The position numbers and the translations under genes were made by a program. The notes under the pieces were generated by a model, which had not been told where the DNA came from, did no database searches, and saw only the letters and a list, made by a program, of their open reading frames with translations. A stretch of DNA of 64,000 bases. It comes from Hybos culiciformis (lineage: Eukaryota; Arthropoda; Insecta; Diptera; Hybotidae). Where the stretch lies: the NCBI GenBank assembly GCA_964007475.1, contig OZ023274.1:11185376-11249375 (forward strand), written 5' to 3'. This document shows positions 1-10,725 of the stretch, piece after piece; the stretch's first letter is position 1, and every line of letters begins with the position of its first letter.

Positions 1-1136
1 TTGGATCAAAAAAAAAAATGCCAACCGAAAACTCAACGGGAGTATTTAATTTTAATTGTTTTTAATAATAAATTCTCAGCAAATTAAATTGTTATGGATT
101 TTTATTAGCTAATAAATTATCTATGAGATGGTGTTATAGTAAATTAATTTAAGAATAAATACCAATAATTTGTAATCACGGAATGAATTGTGTAATATAA
201 TAGCTGAAACCCTTCCTTATAGGTTTCTTAAGAGAAAGAATAATGTAAAGAAATTTTGGAAAAGCAATAATAGTGTTTCAGAAAATAAAATTACTAATTT
301 GAAATTTAGCTCTAATAGGCAAATTCCTTCATCAGAAATTTAAGGGTTTAGTTCTTTTTTATTTCTTGAAAAGTCTTTTCGTGATAATGTTTTGTAAAAA
401 TACCCCTCAAAACTGTAAAATTAGCCAATAAAGATATTAAACCAGGGATATCTTTTAAACTTTCACTTGAAAAATTTGACAAATAACAAAGTTAGAACTC
501 ACAAGAATTACTGAAAAATAAATACATCGTATATTTTTGTTAATCGAATCTAATAGCAATTGAGGACATTATATCTTTTTTTTTATATTCTCTCAAAAAT
601 TTAAAGACTTTATGTTTTTTTACACCTAAACTATTCCGTACACTCATATGTTCATTTACAAAAATTGACTTTCTATTAAAGACATGGAAAACTAAATTTA
701 TTAATCTAGAAGTAATCTAATCTGAAACAAAAAATAAATAAAATTAATCACTTTATGGCTAGGATTAATGCAAAAAAAAATAAATAAAAAAAAATAATTT
801 AATAAAAAAATTAATTAAATATTCAAGTTCAATGACATTTAAGAAATGATATTTTTTTTATTTATAAAATTCAAGAAGAAACAATACAGGCTTGTTTGAT
901 CATAATGACGACAAATATCATTTAAATTTTTAATTTTAACCTCACAAAGAATGATTTCATTTTAGAATTTAAATTTTTAATACAAAAAATAAAGTAGTGC
1001 AGAAAGTCAAAACATTTTTTTTCTTTTGTTTTTTTAATTATCTGGGACAGAATTAAGTATATGGGTTTCGTTTATAATTGTAGATAAATATACTTTTACT
1101 AATTTTTTTGCAGGAAGAAGTTATAACCTTTCTTAA
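1..1136. other. A/T-rich non-coding stretch, nothing recognised
   Basis: I see no gene, RNA gene or clear repeat here. The stretch is very A/T-rich with short A and T runs, and its open frames are short and of low complexity. It ends at the target-site duplication of the first mobile element. Confidence 0.6.
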
Positions 1137-1507
1137 TTAGGGACTGTTCACATATTACGTAACGCTTTTTTTGCCGTTTTTTAACCCCCCCCCCCCATAG
1201 TAACAGATCGTAACAAATTCCGAAGACCCCCCCCCCCCAGAAGAATAACGTAACAAAAGTTAAACACTTTTTAAATTACTTTTTGAACAATTTTTTTATT
1301 CGAATAAACAAAACAAAATTCATTATAACTTAAGTTTTTTTTTGCGTGCATTAATATTATATTTAGTGTAATTTTTTTTATAAAAAGGAGGAAATTTGGT
1401 TACATAACATTTTTATAAACACCCCCCGCCCCCGCCGTAACAAACCGTAACAAATTTTCAAACCCCTCTCCCCCTAGGCCGTTACGTAATTTGTGAACAG
1501 CCCCTTA
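1137..1507. mobile_element. PIF/Harbinger-like MITE with TTA target-site duplication
   Basis: The element occupies 1140-1504 (365 bp). Its left end reads GGGACTGTTCACATATTACG and continues TAACG. The reverse complement of the right end reads GGGGCTGTTCACAAATTACG and continues TAACG, which is 23 of 25 positions identical. It is flanked by a 3-bp direct repeat TTA at 1137-1139 and 1505-1507. A 3-bp TTA/TAA duplication with termini starting GGGnCTGTTC is the hallmark of PIF/Harbinger elements and their non-autonomous derivatives. No transposase frame fits inside. The interior holds long C runs (about 1185-1197, 1227-1238 and 1422-1436) and repeated CGTAACAAA motifs, all in the same orientation, so the core is a degenerate direct repeat rather than a simple palindrome. 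The C runs are the most GC-rich sequence in the non-coding part of the window. Family assignment rests on TIR and TSD only. Confidence 0.8.
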
Positions 1508-4500
1508 TGGAAAGATTTTGCAAAATAGTATTCTATAAAAATATATTTTGAATGATATATAAACTAATTTACCCCTAAATAATAACATTTTCGTAGTTGA
1601 AATTTTAACCCATCTCTGAGAAAAATGAGAGAGCTGAAACACTTTGAAGTTTATTTAACTTTTAAAATTCAATAAACCATAAAAAGTTTTTTATGGCTGT
1701 GAATTAAATTTTAATAAGCTACGGTTTTTTTATTATTATTGTTTATAATAATAATTAAAAAACAAATGTTGACTCACTGACAATTTGAATGGGAAACATA
1801 AAATTTAGATTTTAGAACATGGTAAAGCTTCCTAATTTGGTATTAAATTTCAATAAAAAAGAAATTGCCACATTAGAAATATCAGTTTTCATTTTTTTTT
1901 ATGTTCTTTCTGTTTTTATACATACAAAATAAATTATTAACTCTTCCCAATCATTTTCAATAAAACTGTGTCAAAATTTGCACACATAATAAGTTATTTT
2001 TACTTATTTAGCATATACGCGTAAGGTTTATTTAATCAGAATATCTTTTTATGTCACATCACGTTAGGTTAAATTAATATTTTTAGAAAAGGAGAAGTAT
2101 TGTTAGGGAACAATATATTTCTATTATATTTTGTACATTCAAAGTTTAAAAATTTATATTTAAAACATAATTAATAATTGTTAACCATCCATTTAAGCTT
2201 TATCAATGAAATAAAATATAAATAATATTTAACTATATTTTATTATACATTATCAGAATGCATTTCGTTAATTTTTTTACAAAAAAATCAATAGTTTAGT
2301 AATTAAAAAGTTGCCGAATATTTTAAGCAGCACGCACTAGATATTAATATAAAAAATGAAATAAAAAAATTATTCAACATGTTTGATTGATTTTTAAGCG
2401 CGTAACATGTAAGAGTTTTCACATCAGCTAGTATGTTTGGTTTCGGGCAACACCGTGAAAACAAAAAAACACGCTCTAGTGTGCTTGATTTCTGTGATTA
2501 AAAAACTTACTTTTAAAAAGTTGCTAGTGCGTGGGAAAGATTAGTAATATTAAAGGAATTCTCTTTTACATATTCTTGACTCATTAACACTTGTTCAAAT
2601 TATCGTAGAAATTTAGAAAAAATCACAAATTTTTCTTAAAACGATATACTTCTTATAGTAATATCAAAAAAAAATAAAACAGGTTACTTGCTTAAGTCTT
2701 TCGTTTTTTTTTTAATCCATTATCTAATTTCTTATTTATGATGCTATCTATGACATAAAAAAAAAACTTATTATGTTTTAAGGTATTTCTGTTATATTTA
2801 GCAATTTCTTCTCATCTTAATTGATAAACATAACGGAGAACACGAAAAAAAAAAGATATTCTTTTAGGAAAAAATTATGTTATTATTGAAAGAATGTGAA
2901 TATTTTGTAGTTTTTGTTTTAAGAAATCCCAAGAAATCATTGACATATTTATGAATACTCTAATTTCAGAACACTGATGAGAGACAATCAATCAAGAGGT
3001 TGAATAACATTTGAAGTAAATTCATTTAAAAATAAATAAAAATGTTTTTTTTTTTTATATAAACGCTTTAATTCAAGTTCTTTAATTTTAGCTCCTGGCT
3101 ATTTCAATAATTTTGACATAAGGTTAATGATTTAAAAATTATAATTTTCGCCAGTTAAAAACTAATTTGATGTTTTTTGTTGTTTATGAAAGGTAAATTG
3201 GGTTATTAAGACAAATAATATTTCGTTCTTTGACACTTCTGTTACATCAAGGCAAATATAATACGAAACAAAAACAAAAAGATTATTAGACAATTTTTGG
3301 ATTTATTTTCAATATTTAATAGCTGTTCATAAAAACAGTTCATACTCTTAGTACTGGGGCAGAAATTATACTCACCAGAACTCGAAATCAGTATCGTAAA
3401 ATGGTGCGAAAGCATTAAAAAAATATTTCCCTAGATTTTTGCTTAGTTTATATTTAAATTAGAATATTAATCAAATGTTTCAAATTGATGTTTCAATTTT
3501 AGAAATTTGACATATTTCTCCCTGAGGATAATTATACAACAACCAGCATATATCCATTGATAGAAAACTTACCGTAATTAAATTCATATTTTCTGGACGT
3601 TTTATGTTTATCTAATAATTAATTACAAATATAATTATAAAACGTTTGTATTTTATCTCTAAGCTTGTTAAGAAAATATTTTCATAAAAAAAAAATTAAT
3701 TATCCAGAGTTTTTGTACGTGCCCGAAAATAAATAGAAATTAGTTTTCTTTAATTTCTTCTTTTTTTTTTAGAAACAACACAACTAACAATTAATACTTA
3801 TTTTTTTCTTTAAAAGAATTTTTCTTTGACAGCACTGAATATTGAAAAAAATATAAACAAAAAAAAAATTCTTAATTTTACCGATTCTTATTAATTAGAA
3901 TTAAGCGAAACGATTCATCCAACGATAGTTAATCAACTGTGAGTTGGGGCGCCACAACCAACTGTTTTTAATATACTTGTAAGAAAAAAATTAATATAAA
4001 GGTAGAAAATCTCTTCTTTATTTTTTTTTTTTATTTTATAAATATTTCTTTTTAACATTTTCATTTTCTTCTTTTTTGTTTTACCACACATTGCTTCTTC
4101 TTCTTTTCCGTTTATTCATATGTGACCAATATATATATTTTTTTTTGTATACTACCATCAATGTTAAAAATGTTGAAAATGTACGCACTACATTTTATGT
4201 AAGTATTTTTCAAGAGAATTCCTTATAATTTGATCAGCATATTAAAAATTTTAAATAAATGAAATAGTATTCAGGAAAAAATTATGTTTTTTTTTTTTTT
4301 TTTTTGTATAAACTTAAAGTGAACATTATTTCAGGTGATAAAGTTTGAAAGTTTCTTGGATTTGTTTCTATATCATGAAATAAAACGAAATAAAATTGGA
4401 GGCTTTAAGTTTTTGATAAAATTAGGCAAACTATGCGGTTTATTGACACTATTGTAACTTCTGTAACTTTTGTACAATTTTATTTTATTTAAACCATATA

Positions 4501-7500
4501 AAAATGAATTCAAGCCCGTTAAAATTATTCTGGACGCATTCATATTTTTTCAGCTTTCATATTTCCAGAACTAATAAGTTCTGTATAAGCAACTGTAATA
4601 AGCAACTATTCAATTAAGTCCGCCATTATTACAATAAGCAATGTCATTAAAGTTTATTAATTCAAATTTAATTTTTTTAAGAAATAAGTATGATATCTGT
4701 ACAATTTTTATATTGAAATAAAATTTTATTTAATATACATAAGTACGTATAAGTACGTGTTTTACATCTTTTTTTTTTTTTTTGTCATCGCATAATTTTT
4801 GATTTTATATAGTTTACAAAATATAGATTTTATAGCGATTACAGCCAAAGAGAATTTTTGATAAAGATGTTAAAATTATCAATAAACAATTCAATTTTGT
4901 TTTTTATGTAGTCAAAACAGGAAAAAAACTCAAAATACATAATTCATATATAAAATACATACATATATATTTTTCAGTAAAAAAAATTAATTCATAAAAC
5001 AAAAAATCTTGTCACAATATAAAAGCGCGCGTGTTAAATAAATATTCAATTGAATTATTAAAAACTAAAAAAAAAACAAATTTTCATTAAATTTTCTGCT
5101 TTGAATAAATTGTATCTTGTAAAGTCAAATGTCAATAAAATGCACGTATATGAAATAGTTTTGATTTCTGAAATAGCAACGGTATTCACAATTCATTAGA
5201 GAAATTTTAAGTTTAATCAAACTAATATTTGTCATTTATTGAGATAATTTGGACATTATTTATGTAACATTCAACTAATAATGTTGATGAGCCGAGAAAC
5301 TCGTATTTTATTGAGATCGGAAAACTAAAAAAGAATAACCTGTCAAACTAAAACCAAGGGGAGATCGCATTATTGCTTCACATAATCCTTTATTTCAGTT
5401 TAAAAGGAGTTGCGGAATTTTTTTGTCTCTTTTAGCTTGCTCTTTTTCTAACCAATATATTAATGAAGTAAAATTTGATTAATTTCAACGTGAAGACAAT
5501 AAATTTTTGTCTCATTGATAGATTACGGCTGAGTTATAAAAAATTTTATTTTATCTGCTGAAACTAAGAATATTAAATTATTTTTAATTGTTTCGTACAT
5601 AAAATATTTTTTCAATCTCAACACTTCCTTCTTTAAGAAAAAAAGTTAATGCAGAAATTGCATTTTATTCTTTATATATTCAAATAAAACAATTTTTTGT
5701 TTTTATAAAATATATGCAACTTTTAAAGAAAACTGGAAGTTCTTGTTAATTTAATCTTTTTTTTTCACTTTTTATTACAATATAATAATTATTTTAAGTT
5801 GTTTTTATTGTTGGAAAATGTATATAAATAGAAATTTTATGAGATCAGTTTTTGGTTTATTTTATTTCAGTTATCTGGCTGAATTTTATTAAATCTTGCC
5901 GAATAACTTGATTTTTATTAATGCAAAATAAACAGTAGTCACTTGTCGTCGTATGAAATTATAAAATCCAATGTTCTCTATAAAATTTTATTTCTTGTAC
6001 AATTCGCGCGCAACTATGAATAATAATAAGAATTTTCGAAAGAATTTAATAGCATTTAGAAGTTGATCTGAAGTTTCAATGAAGTAAAACTCTTAACAAA
6101 ATAAATTAATCAATTTATTCAAATCAATTTGACTATAGGGACGTGGAAGTTCACATTTAGCAAATTTTATTTTATCAATCGCAACATTTATTTTATTTTT
6201 TATGATTTGCATTTAACGAATATACTTACAGACAGAGGAGTACAATGTGTAAAAATACATGTACTCTTCAATATATGTTGAACTGATTTAATGAAAAACG
6301 GTTAATGTAATAACCACGATGATAATTAGAAATAAAGAATTTTCATATAATAATATTCTTACATTATTCTAATAATTATAATTGTTAAGCTTTTGAACTG
6401 CGCACAAGTTTTTAATACAAAGATGTTAAATAATTTATCATCTTACCGACAAAAAACATATAATTGCATAGTAGAAAAACTATCCTTTTTTTCATGGACA
6501 ATATTTCTTATACGTTTATAATCTCAATTTTTTTTGGATTAGAAAAAAAAATAATAAAAATTTAGAGTAATGTTAAAAACGATCATGTATATGAAATAAT
6601 TACACTTTTAAGATGCATAGGGCATTAAACTAGAACAATCTATGGAATTAGATATTTTATGTACATTAACTATGTTTGAAAATATGATCAATTGTTTTTT
6701 TTTAGCTTTAAATAATACTTTAGTGACTTTAATGATATTTTACATCAACTTATAATACTACAGTTTATTGGGATTCTTTTTCAAACTTTTTGATTTTCTC
6801 CATATGTATAAAAAAATCTGCCATTTTATAAATAAATTCTTAACTTGCAAAAAAGTAAAAACATTTTGACTATTATTATTTATTGAAAAAAATGCTAAAA
6901 TATTTAATGTGTAGTTCAATTCAATGTTAAATTTATAAGTGTTACTGTGTTATTAAAAAGTAACACTTTAAACCAGGATACAATATAATTATGTCTTTTG
7001 TAACAAATTAACATGATGAATACCTTCATAATAGTAATCAATAAAAGATTACATGAATGCATAATTTTAGATCTTAAAATGCATTCTTGAATAAAAATTA
7101 TATCAAAGAAGAAACTTGAAAAAATATTTCTGATTCTTGTATAATAAAAACTAAATTTATAATTGGTTTATATCTTGTTGTAATAAGCATCCGGATTGCA
7201 ATAAACGAAGGTCATCTACAGTAGAACCATATAACAGAATAAAAATATTCAAACCCTTATTTACCTTACTTTCTGAAGGTCGCAGACATAAAATTCTGAT
7301 TTTTTTTATATTTTTTAACTTCTTTAATAATGATACTTAAGAATAACAGTTACATATTATTTATTTTTTGATATAACAACTGTTGGAATTTATATTAAGT
7401 ATTTCATGTCCATATAATTTAAATGTGAATTCAACACCAAATTTTAATTTTTGACTAATTACAATTGAGACTTGTCAAATTTTAGAGAATATTAATAAAG

Positions 7501-7913
7501 AGTTATAAGAGAATTAGTAAAACAAATATTTCCTACAATGGTTATGCTAATTAATTACATTTAAATATGTTACGTGAAAATTAAATTTAAATAAAATTAT
7601 CTCCGCTTCGTTTCTAATTTGTTTAGTTATTGTTAAAGAACCTCAACCTCAATAGACTATAAGTCACTTTAAATTTTAAACACTTCGAATGTCTCAATTT
7701 GAACTAGACCAAAAAGAAACTTTGATTTTATCACCAAATATTTTATTAGATCCACAGGTAAATTTGTCCTATATATAATATAAATTGTCTTTCGCAACGG
7801 AAATATTAATATTCTGACCGAAACTAGTAAAATATATAAAAATTTGGAAAATAGTGAGAAACTTTGTAGTTAAAACCTTGAAAATTATGAAAATATAAAC
7901 TTTTCTCAATTTA
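1508..7913. other. A/T-rich non-coding region with minor structures
   Basis: No gene is supported. Small structures include a 10-bp inverted pair CACGCACTAG / CTAGTGCGTG at 2331-2340 and 2524-2533. A hairpin at 6937-6968 has a perfect 9-bp stem (AAGTGTTAC / GTAACACTT). A patch at 5399-5467 is open in one frame between AG and GT, but its donor is mediocre. Two minus-strand donor-like sites lie at 3371-3376 and 3567-3573 without convincing exons. The remainder is homopolymer-rich sequence. Confidence 0.5.
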
Positions 7914-8090
7914 TACCAGTTGTGCAGAACTATACCAGTTGTGCAGAGCCTACATACCAGTTGTACAGAACTATGCCAGTTGTGCAGAGACGAAAAAACA
8001 GTTGTGCAGAGACAAAATACCAGTTGTGCAGAACTAAACCAGTTGTGCAGAACTATACCAGTTGTTCAGAGCAGTTGTGCAGAACAGAGA
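7914..8090. repeat. Minisatellite, nine copies of a ~19-bp CAGTTGTGCAGA unit
   Basis: Nine successive copies of a core close to CAGTTGTGCAGA occur here, most in the longer form TACCAGTTGTGCAGAACTA. Spacing varies from about 16 to 23 bp because the linkers differ (ACTA, GCCTA, GACGAA, GACAAAA). Each core contains CAGTTG, which fits the E-box pattern CANNTG. The block stands out from its very A/T-rich surroundings. A 78-codon frame runs through it, but that frame starts at TTG and simply translates the repeat, so I do not call a protein. Drift between units suggests an old array. No terminal inverted repeats flank it. Confidence 0.85.
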
Positions 8091-8565
8091 TTATAGTAGA
8101 TACTGACATCAAGTTACATGGAATATTCATAACCAAGAAAATGACAGAAAATCTTTAATAATAAAACCAACTATGACATTTGTTATATTTTAATTTTAAA
8201 CTTCTGATTTATTATTATTATGTTTCAAATGTGAGTTACAAAATTAAGAGCATATATTTTTTAATTTAATTTATATGCATTTAATTTATACAGTCAATTT
8301 TTTTTATATTATTTTTCTTATAAGCAGTTAATTATCAACTCCTTTTTAAAATTCATGTTGAATATTTTTAATCAAAAAAAGAAAAAAAAATATATAAATT
8401 TTTTTTTAAATATTTTCTTGTTCACAACAAGGGTTTTATATTGTTAATAAAATTTTCCCTAAAGCTAATTTATATACCTAAATAAGCTATTTATAGAGGC
8501 AATAAAGTGAAATATATTTCACTTAATAAATTGATTATTATTTATTTCAATAAAATAAAAAATAA

Positions 8566-8681
8566 AAAATTATTAATTCCAGTCCTTTAAGATTACCAAA
8601 CGTAGAAGAAATTACGGGAAAAAAATTCATATCACGATTTAATGAAATTGATTATTGGTCTCGATCTCGAAACGTCAGGTA
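8566..8681 (+). other. Protein-like short open frame, possible exon or gene relic
   Basis: This patch is less A/T-rich than its surroundings and is open in one frame for 38 codons to a TAA. The central peptide, LPNVEEITGKKFISRFNEID followed by YWSRSRNVR, has a balanced composition unlike the Phe/Lys/Asn-rich noise frames elsewhere. Read as an internal exon it would be 8583-8678 (96 nt, a multiple of three). That reading uses CCAG at 8579-8582 and a CAG|GTAAAA donor at 8678/8679, entering and leaving in the same phase. The other two frames are closed. The acceptor lacks a pyrimidine tract, which argues against the exon. I do not recognise the peptide. A chance open frame or a decayed gene fragment are both possible. 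Confidence 0.25.
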
Positions 8682-10272
8682 AAAATTTATTAATGAATCA
8701 CATTTTTTACATACCATTTTATTTCATGTTGAGTGTGGTCTGAATTTTTTTTTTTAATTAAGAATTGAACACAGAGATGGGATGTGAATTTGATGAAAGT
8801 TAGAAAATAAGGAACTTTGGAACAGTTATGGTCAAATCAGTAAGATCAGTAAGTCCATCATTGTAGTGTATTCGGTAATAATACGACTACAAAGTAGAAA
8901 TAGACCGCACAACCTGTAATAAAAAATTATTCTATTTCATATATAATTTTCCAATGCATTTTATATTTTGCATTAAATTTGCATGCTCCTAATTTTTCAC
9001 ACGGGAAAATATAATTATAATTAATATAAAATTTGTATTTTTATTTATTTATTTTAACTTTTAGTTTTTTTTTTCTTAGAACTTTGCGCCTTCGCGGTAA
9101 TCAAGAATAATAATGTGAAGTGATATGTTTTATTTATAATTACGTAGGTATTTACTTTTAAATTACAAGCTTAAATGGAAAATTTTAAACACAAAACTGT
9201 TTAAAATTATGATTATAATAACCATCATTTTTACTTTTTTCTTTATTTAATTAGTTATTAAGAATCGCAGTTAATAATACCAGTCTTGATTCATAATTAT
9301 TATTAAACATCCTAAAAACTCAGATATTAGTTATTTTCTGAAATTCAAACTTTTTCGTGAGACAACGAAAGAAGCTAGCTTTTCTCCAATTTTATTATCT
9401 TCCATGAAAGTTTTCAAAACTCAAAGACTAGGTTACTAATTATTTTCAATATTAATAAATATTTTTATTAATTGTTCACCAGATACAAAAAGAAAAAAAA
9501 ATTATAATTTCTAATTTCTCGGGTTAAATTTAAATTGAAAATAATGAAATTGGGACAATTGTTTTAATTTTTTTAACCAAAAAATTCGCGGTCTATTAAT
9601 ATTCAAAACAGATCATAAATATGATTTTAATACCATTTTCATAACCATTAGACACTGACCATTACAATTTTCATAAGTAGGTATGTTTTATGTTTATTGT
9701 AAACACACAAAAATTATTCAAAAATAAAAGTTAGATAACATGATTATTTTGTTGGTAACAATAAATTTCATAAACTCACGTGTTATATAAAAAAAATAAT
9801 ATTTATATGTTAAGCATATTAATATGCTACTGTTAAATTACTGTTAAATATTTACACAAAAACATAACACAAATTCTGTTAAAAAAATTAAATCTGTTTA
9901 TCATTTAATTTCATAGATGGAACAAATTAGTATAGAATGAAAATACTATTAAGTTTCAAACCTGTTTGCAACAAGAATAAAAATCAACAATGATAATTTT
10001 TTCAGTAGAATATTTACTTAGAAAAGTTATTATTTAGGAAACAATTTGAAAATATGAAATGATACGAAAATAAAGGTAATAAGTAAAGAAATTATTCAAT
10101 TCTTATCGTAATTGAAGAAAAATATGCATTCTATTTTCTATAATAAAAATATTAAGACTAGATAGGTACATAGTTTCAGCAAATTTAGAATGAAGGATAG
10201 TACTTCTTTTCATGAGTGTTTTTTCATATAAAATTGTTTAGTTGAACAATACATTTTTGTATCAAGTAATTT
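8682..10272. other. A/T-rich non-coding stretch
   Basis: No gene is recognised. A perfect 16-bp palindrome (AGCATATT and its complement) sits at 9813-9828. A T-rich tract followed by AG|GTATGT occurs at 9680/9681; it is a weaker relative of the recursive-splice-like sites further right. Confidence 0.5.
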
Positions 10273-10296
10273 TTAATACATTAATACATTAATACA
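10273..10296. repeat. (TTAATACA)3 tandem repeat
   Basis: Three perfect 8-bp units lie immediately left of the inverted-repeat element starting at 10301. They belong to the flank, because no copy is seen beyond the right end of that element. Confidence 0.7.
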
Positions 10297-10298
10297 TA

Positions 10299-10725
10299 TA
10301 TGAGCCGTTTATTTTGAAAGTGGTTTAAGTCCATTTTCCAAAAAAAAAAGTTAATGATCACAATAAACACAATCCTATATATTCTTTTTATTTAAAAACA
10401 ATTTTAGTCAAGTATCATTAAAATCGCTTTGATTTTGACACTTGAAAATTAGCTTATGGAATTATTAATGTATGTAAAAAAATTTTTTTAAGTATACTTT
10501 TAATATATCAGTAGGACGATTACAGCGTATTTATATAATGGTTTTTATATAATGTTTAGAAAAGGTATAACATTTTATAATCTAACATGTTTAAGGTATA
10601 AAAATATGAAAGCGACTTAATACCAGTTACCAATATTTTTAAATCAATTATTCAAACACAAACCTTTAAATATCTCAATACAAAAACAAATGGACTTAAA
10701 CCACTTTCAAAATAAACGGCTCATA
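10299..10725. mobile_element. Non-autonomous TIR element, perfect 36-bp ends, TA-flanked
   Basis: The element occupies 10301-10723 (423 bp). Its left end begins TGAGCCGTTTATTTTGAAAG and continues with TGGTTTAAGTCCATTT. The reverse complement of the right end matches all 36 bases. TA dinucleotides flank both ends (10299-10300 and 10724-10725), consistent with Tc1/mariner-type TA insertion, although TA is common in this DNA. The interior is A/T-rich with no transposase-like frame. Perfect arms suggest a fairly recent insertion or selection on the ends. Assignment to a superfamily is tentative; the call as a MITE is firm. Confidence 0.82.

Noticed and set aside
3371..3573. Minus-strand donor-like sites (CTG|GTGAGT and ACG|GTAAGT) suggesting an opposite-strand gene
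   Set aside because: Donor consensus words are expected about 16 times per strand in DNA of this composition. No paired acceptor with a pyrimidine tract and no convincing frame was found.
5399..5467. 69-nt segment open between a good acceptor and GAA|GTAAAA
   Set aside because: The donor is mediocre and the peptide unrecognised. Comparable AG…GT open segments recur by chance in the window.
7922..8158. 78-codon frame with Cys/Gln repeats resembling a repetitive peptide
   Set aside because: It begins at TTG and only translates the minisatellite. Unit lengths are not multiples of three, so no periodic protein repeat is maintained.
9078..9094. Strong acceptor followed by a 17-nt GC-rich word and GTAATC
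   Set aside because: The donor is poor, and no longer frame continues. It is too short to support as an exon without transcripts.
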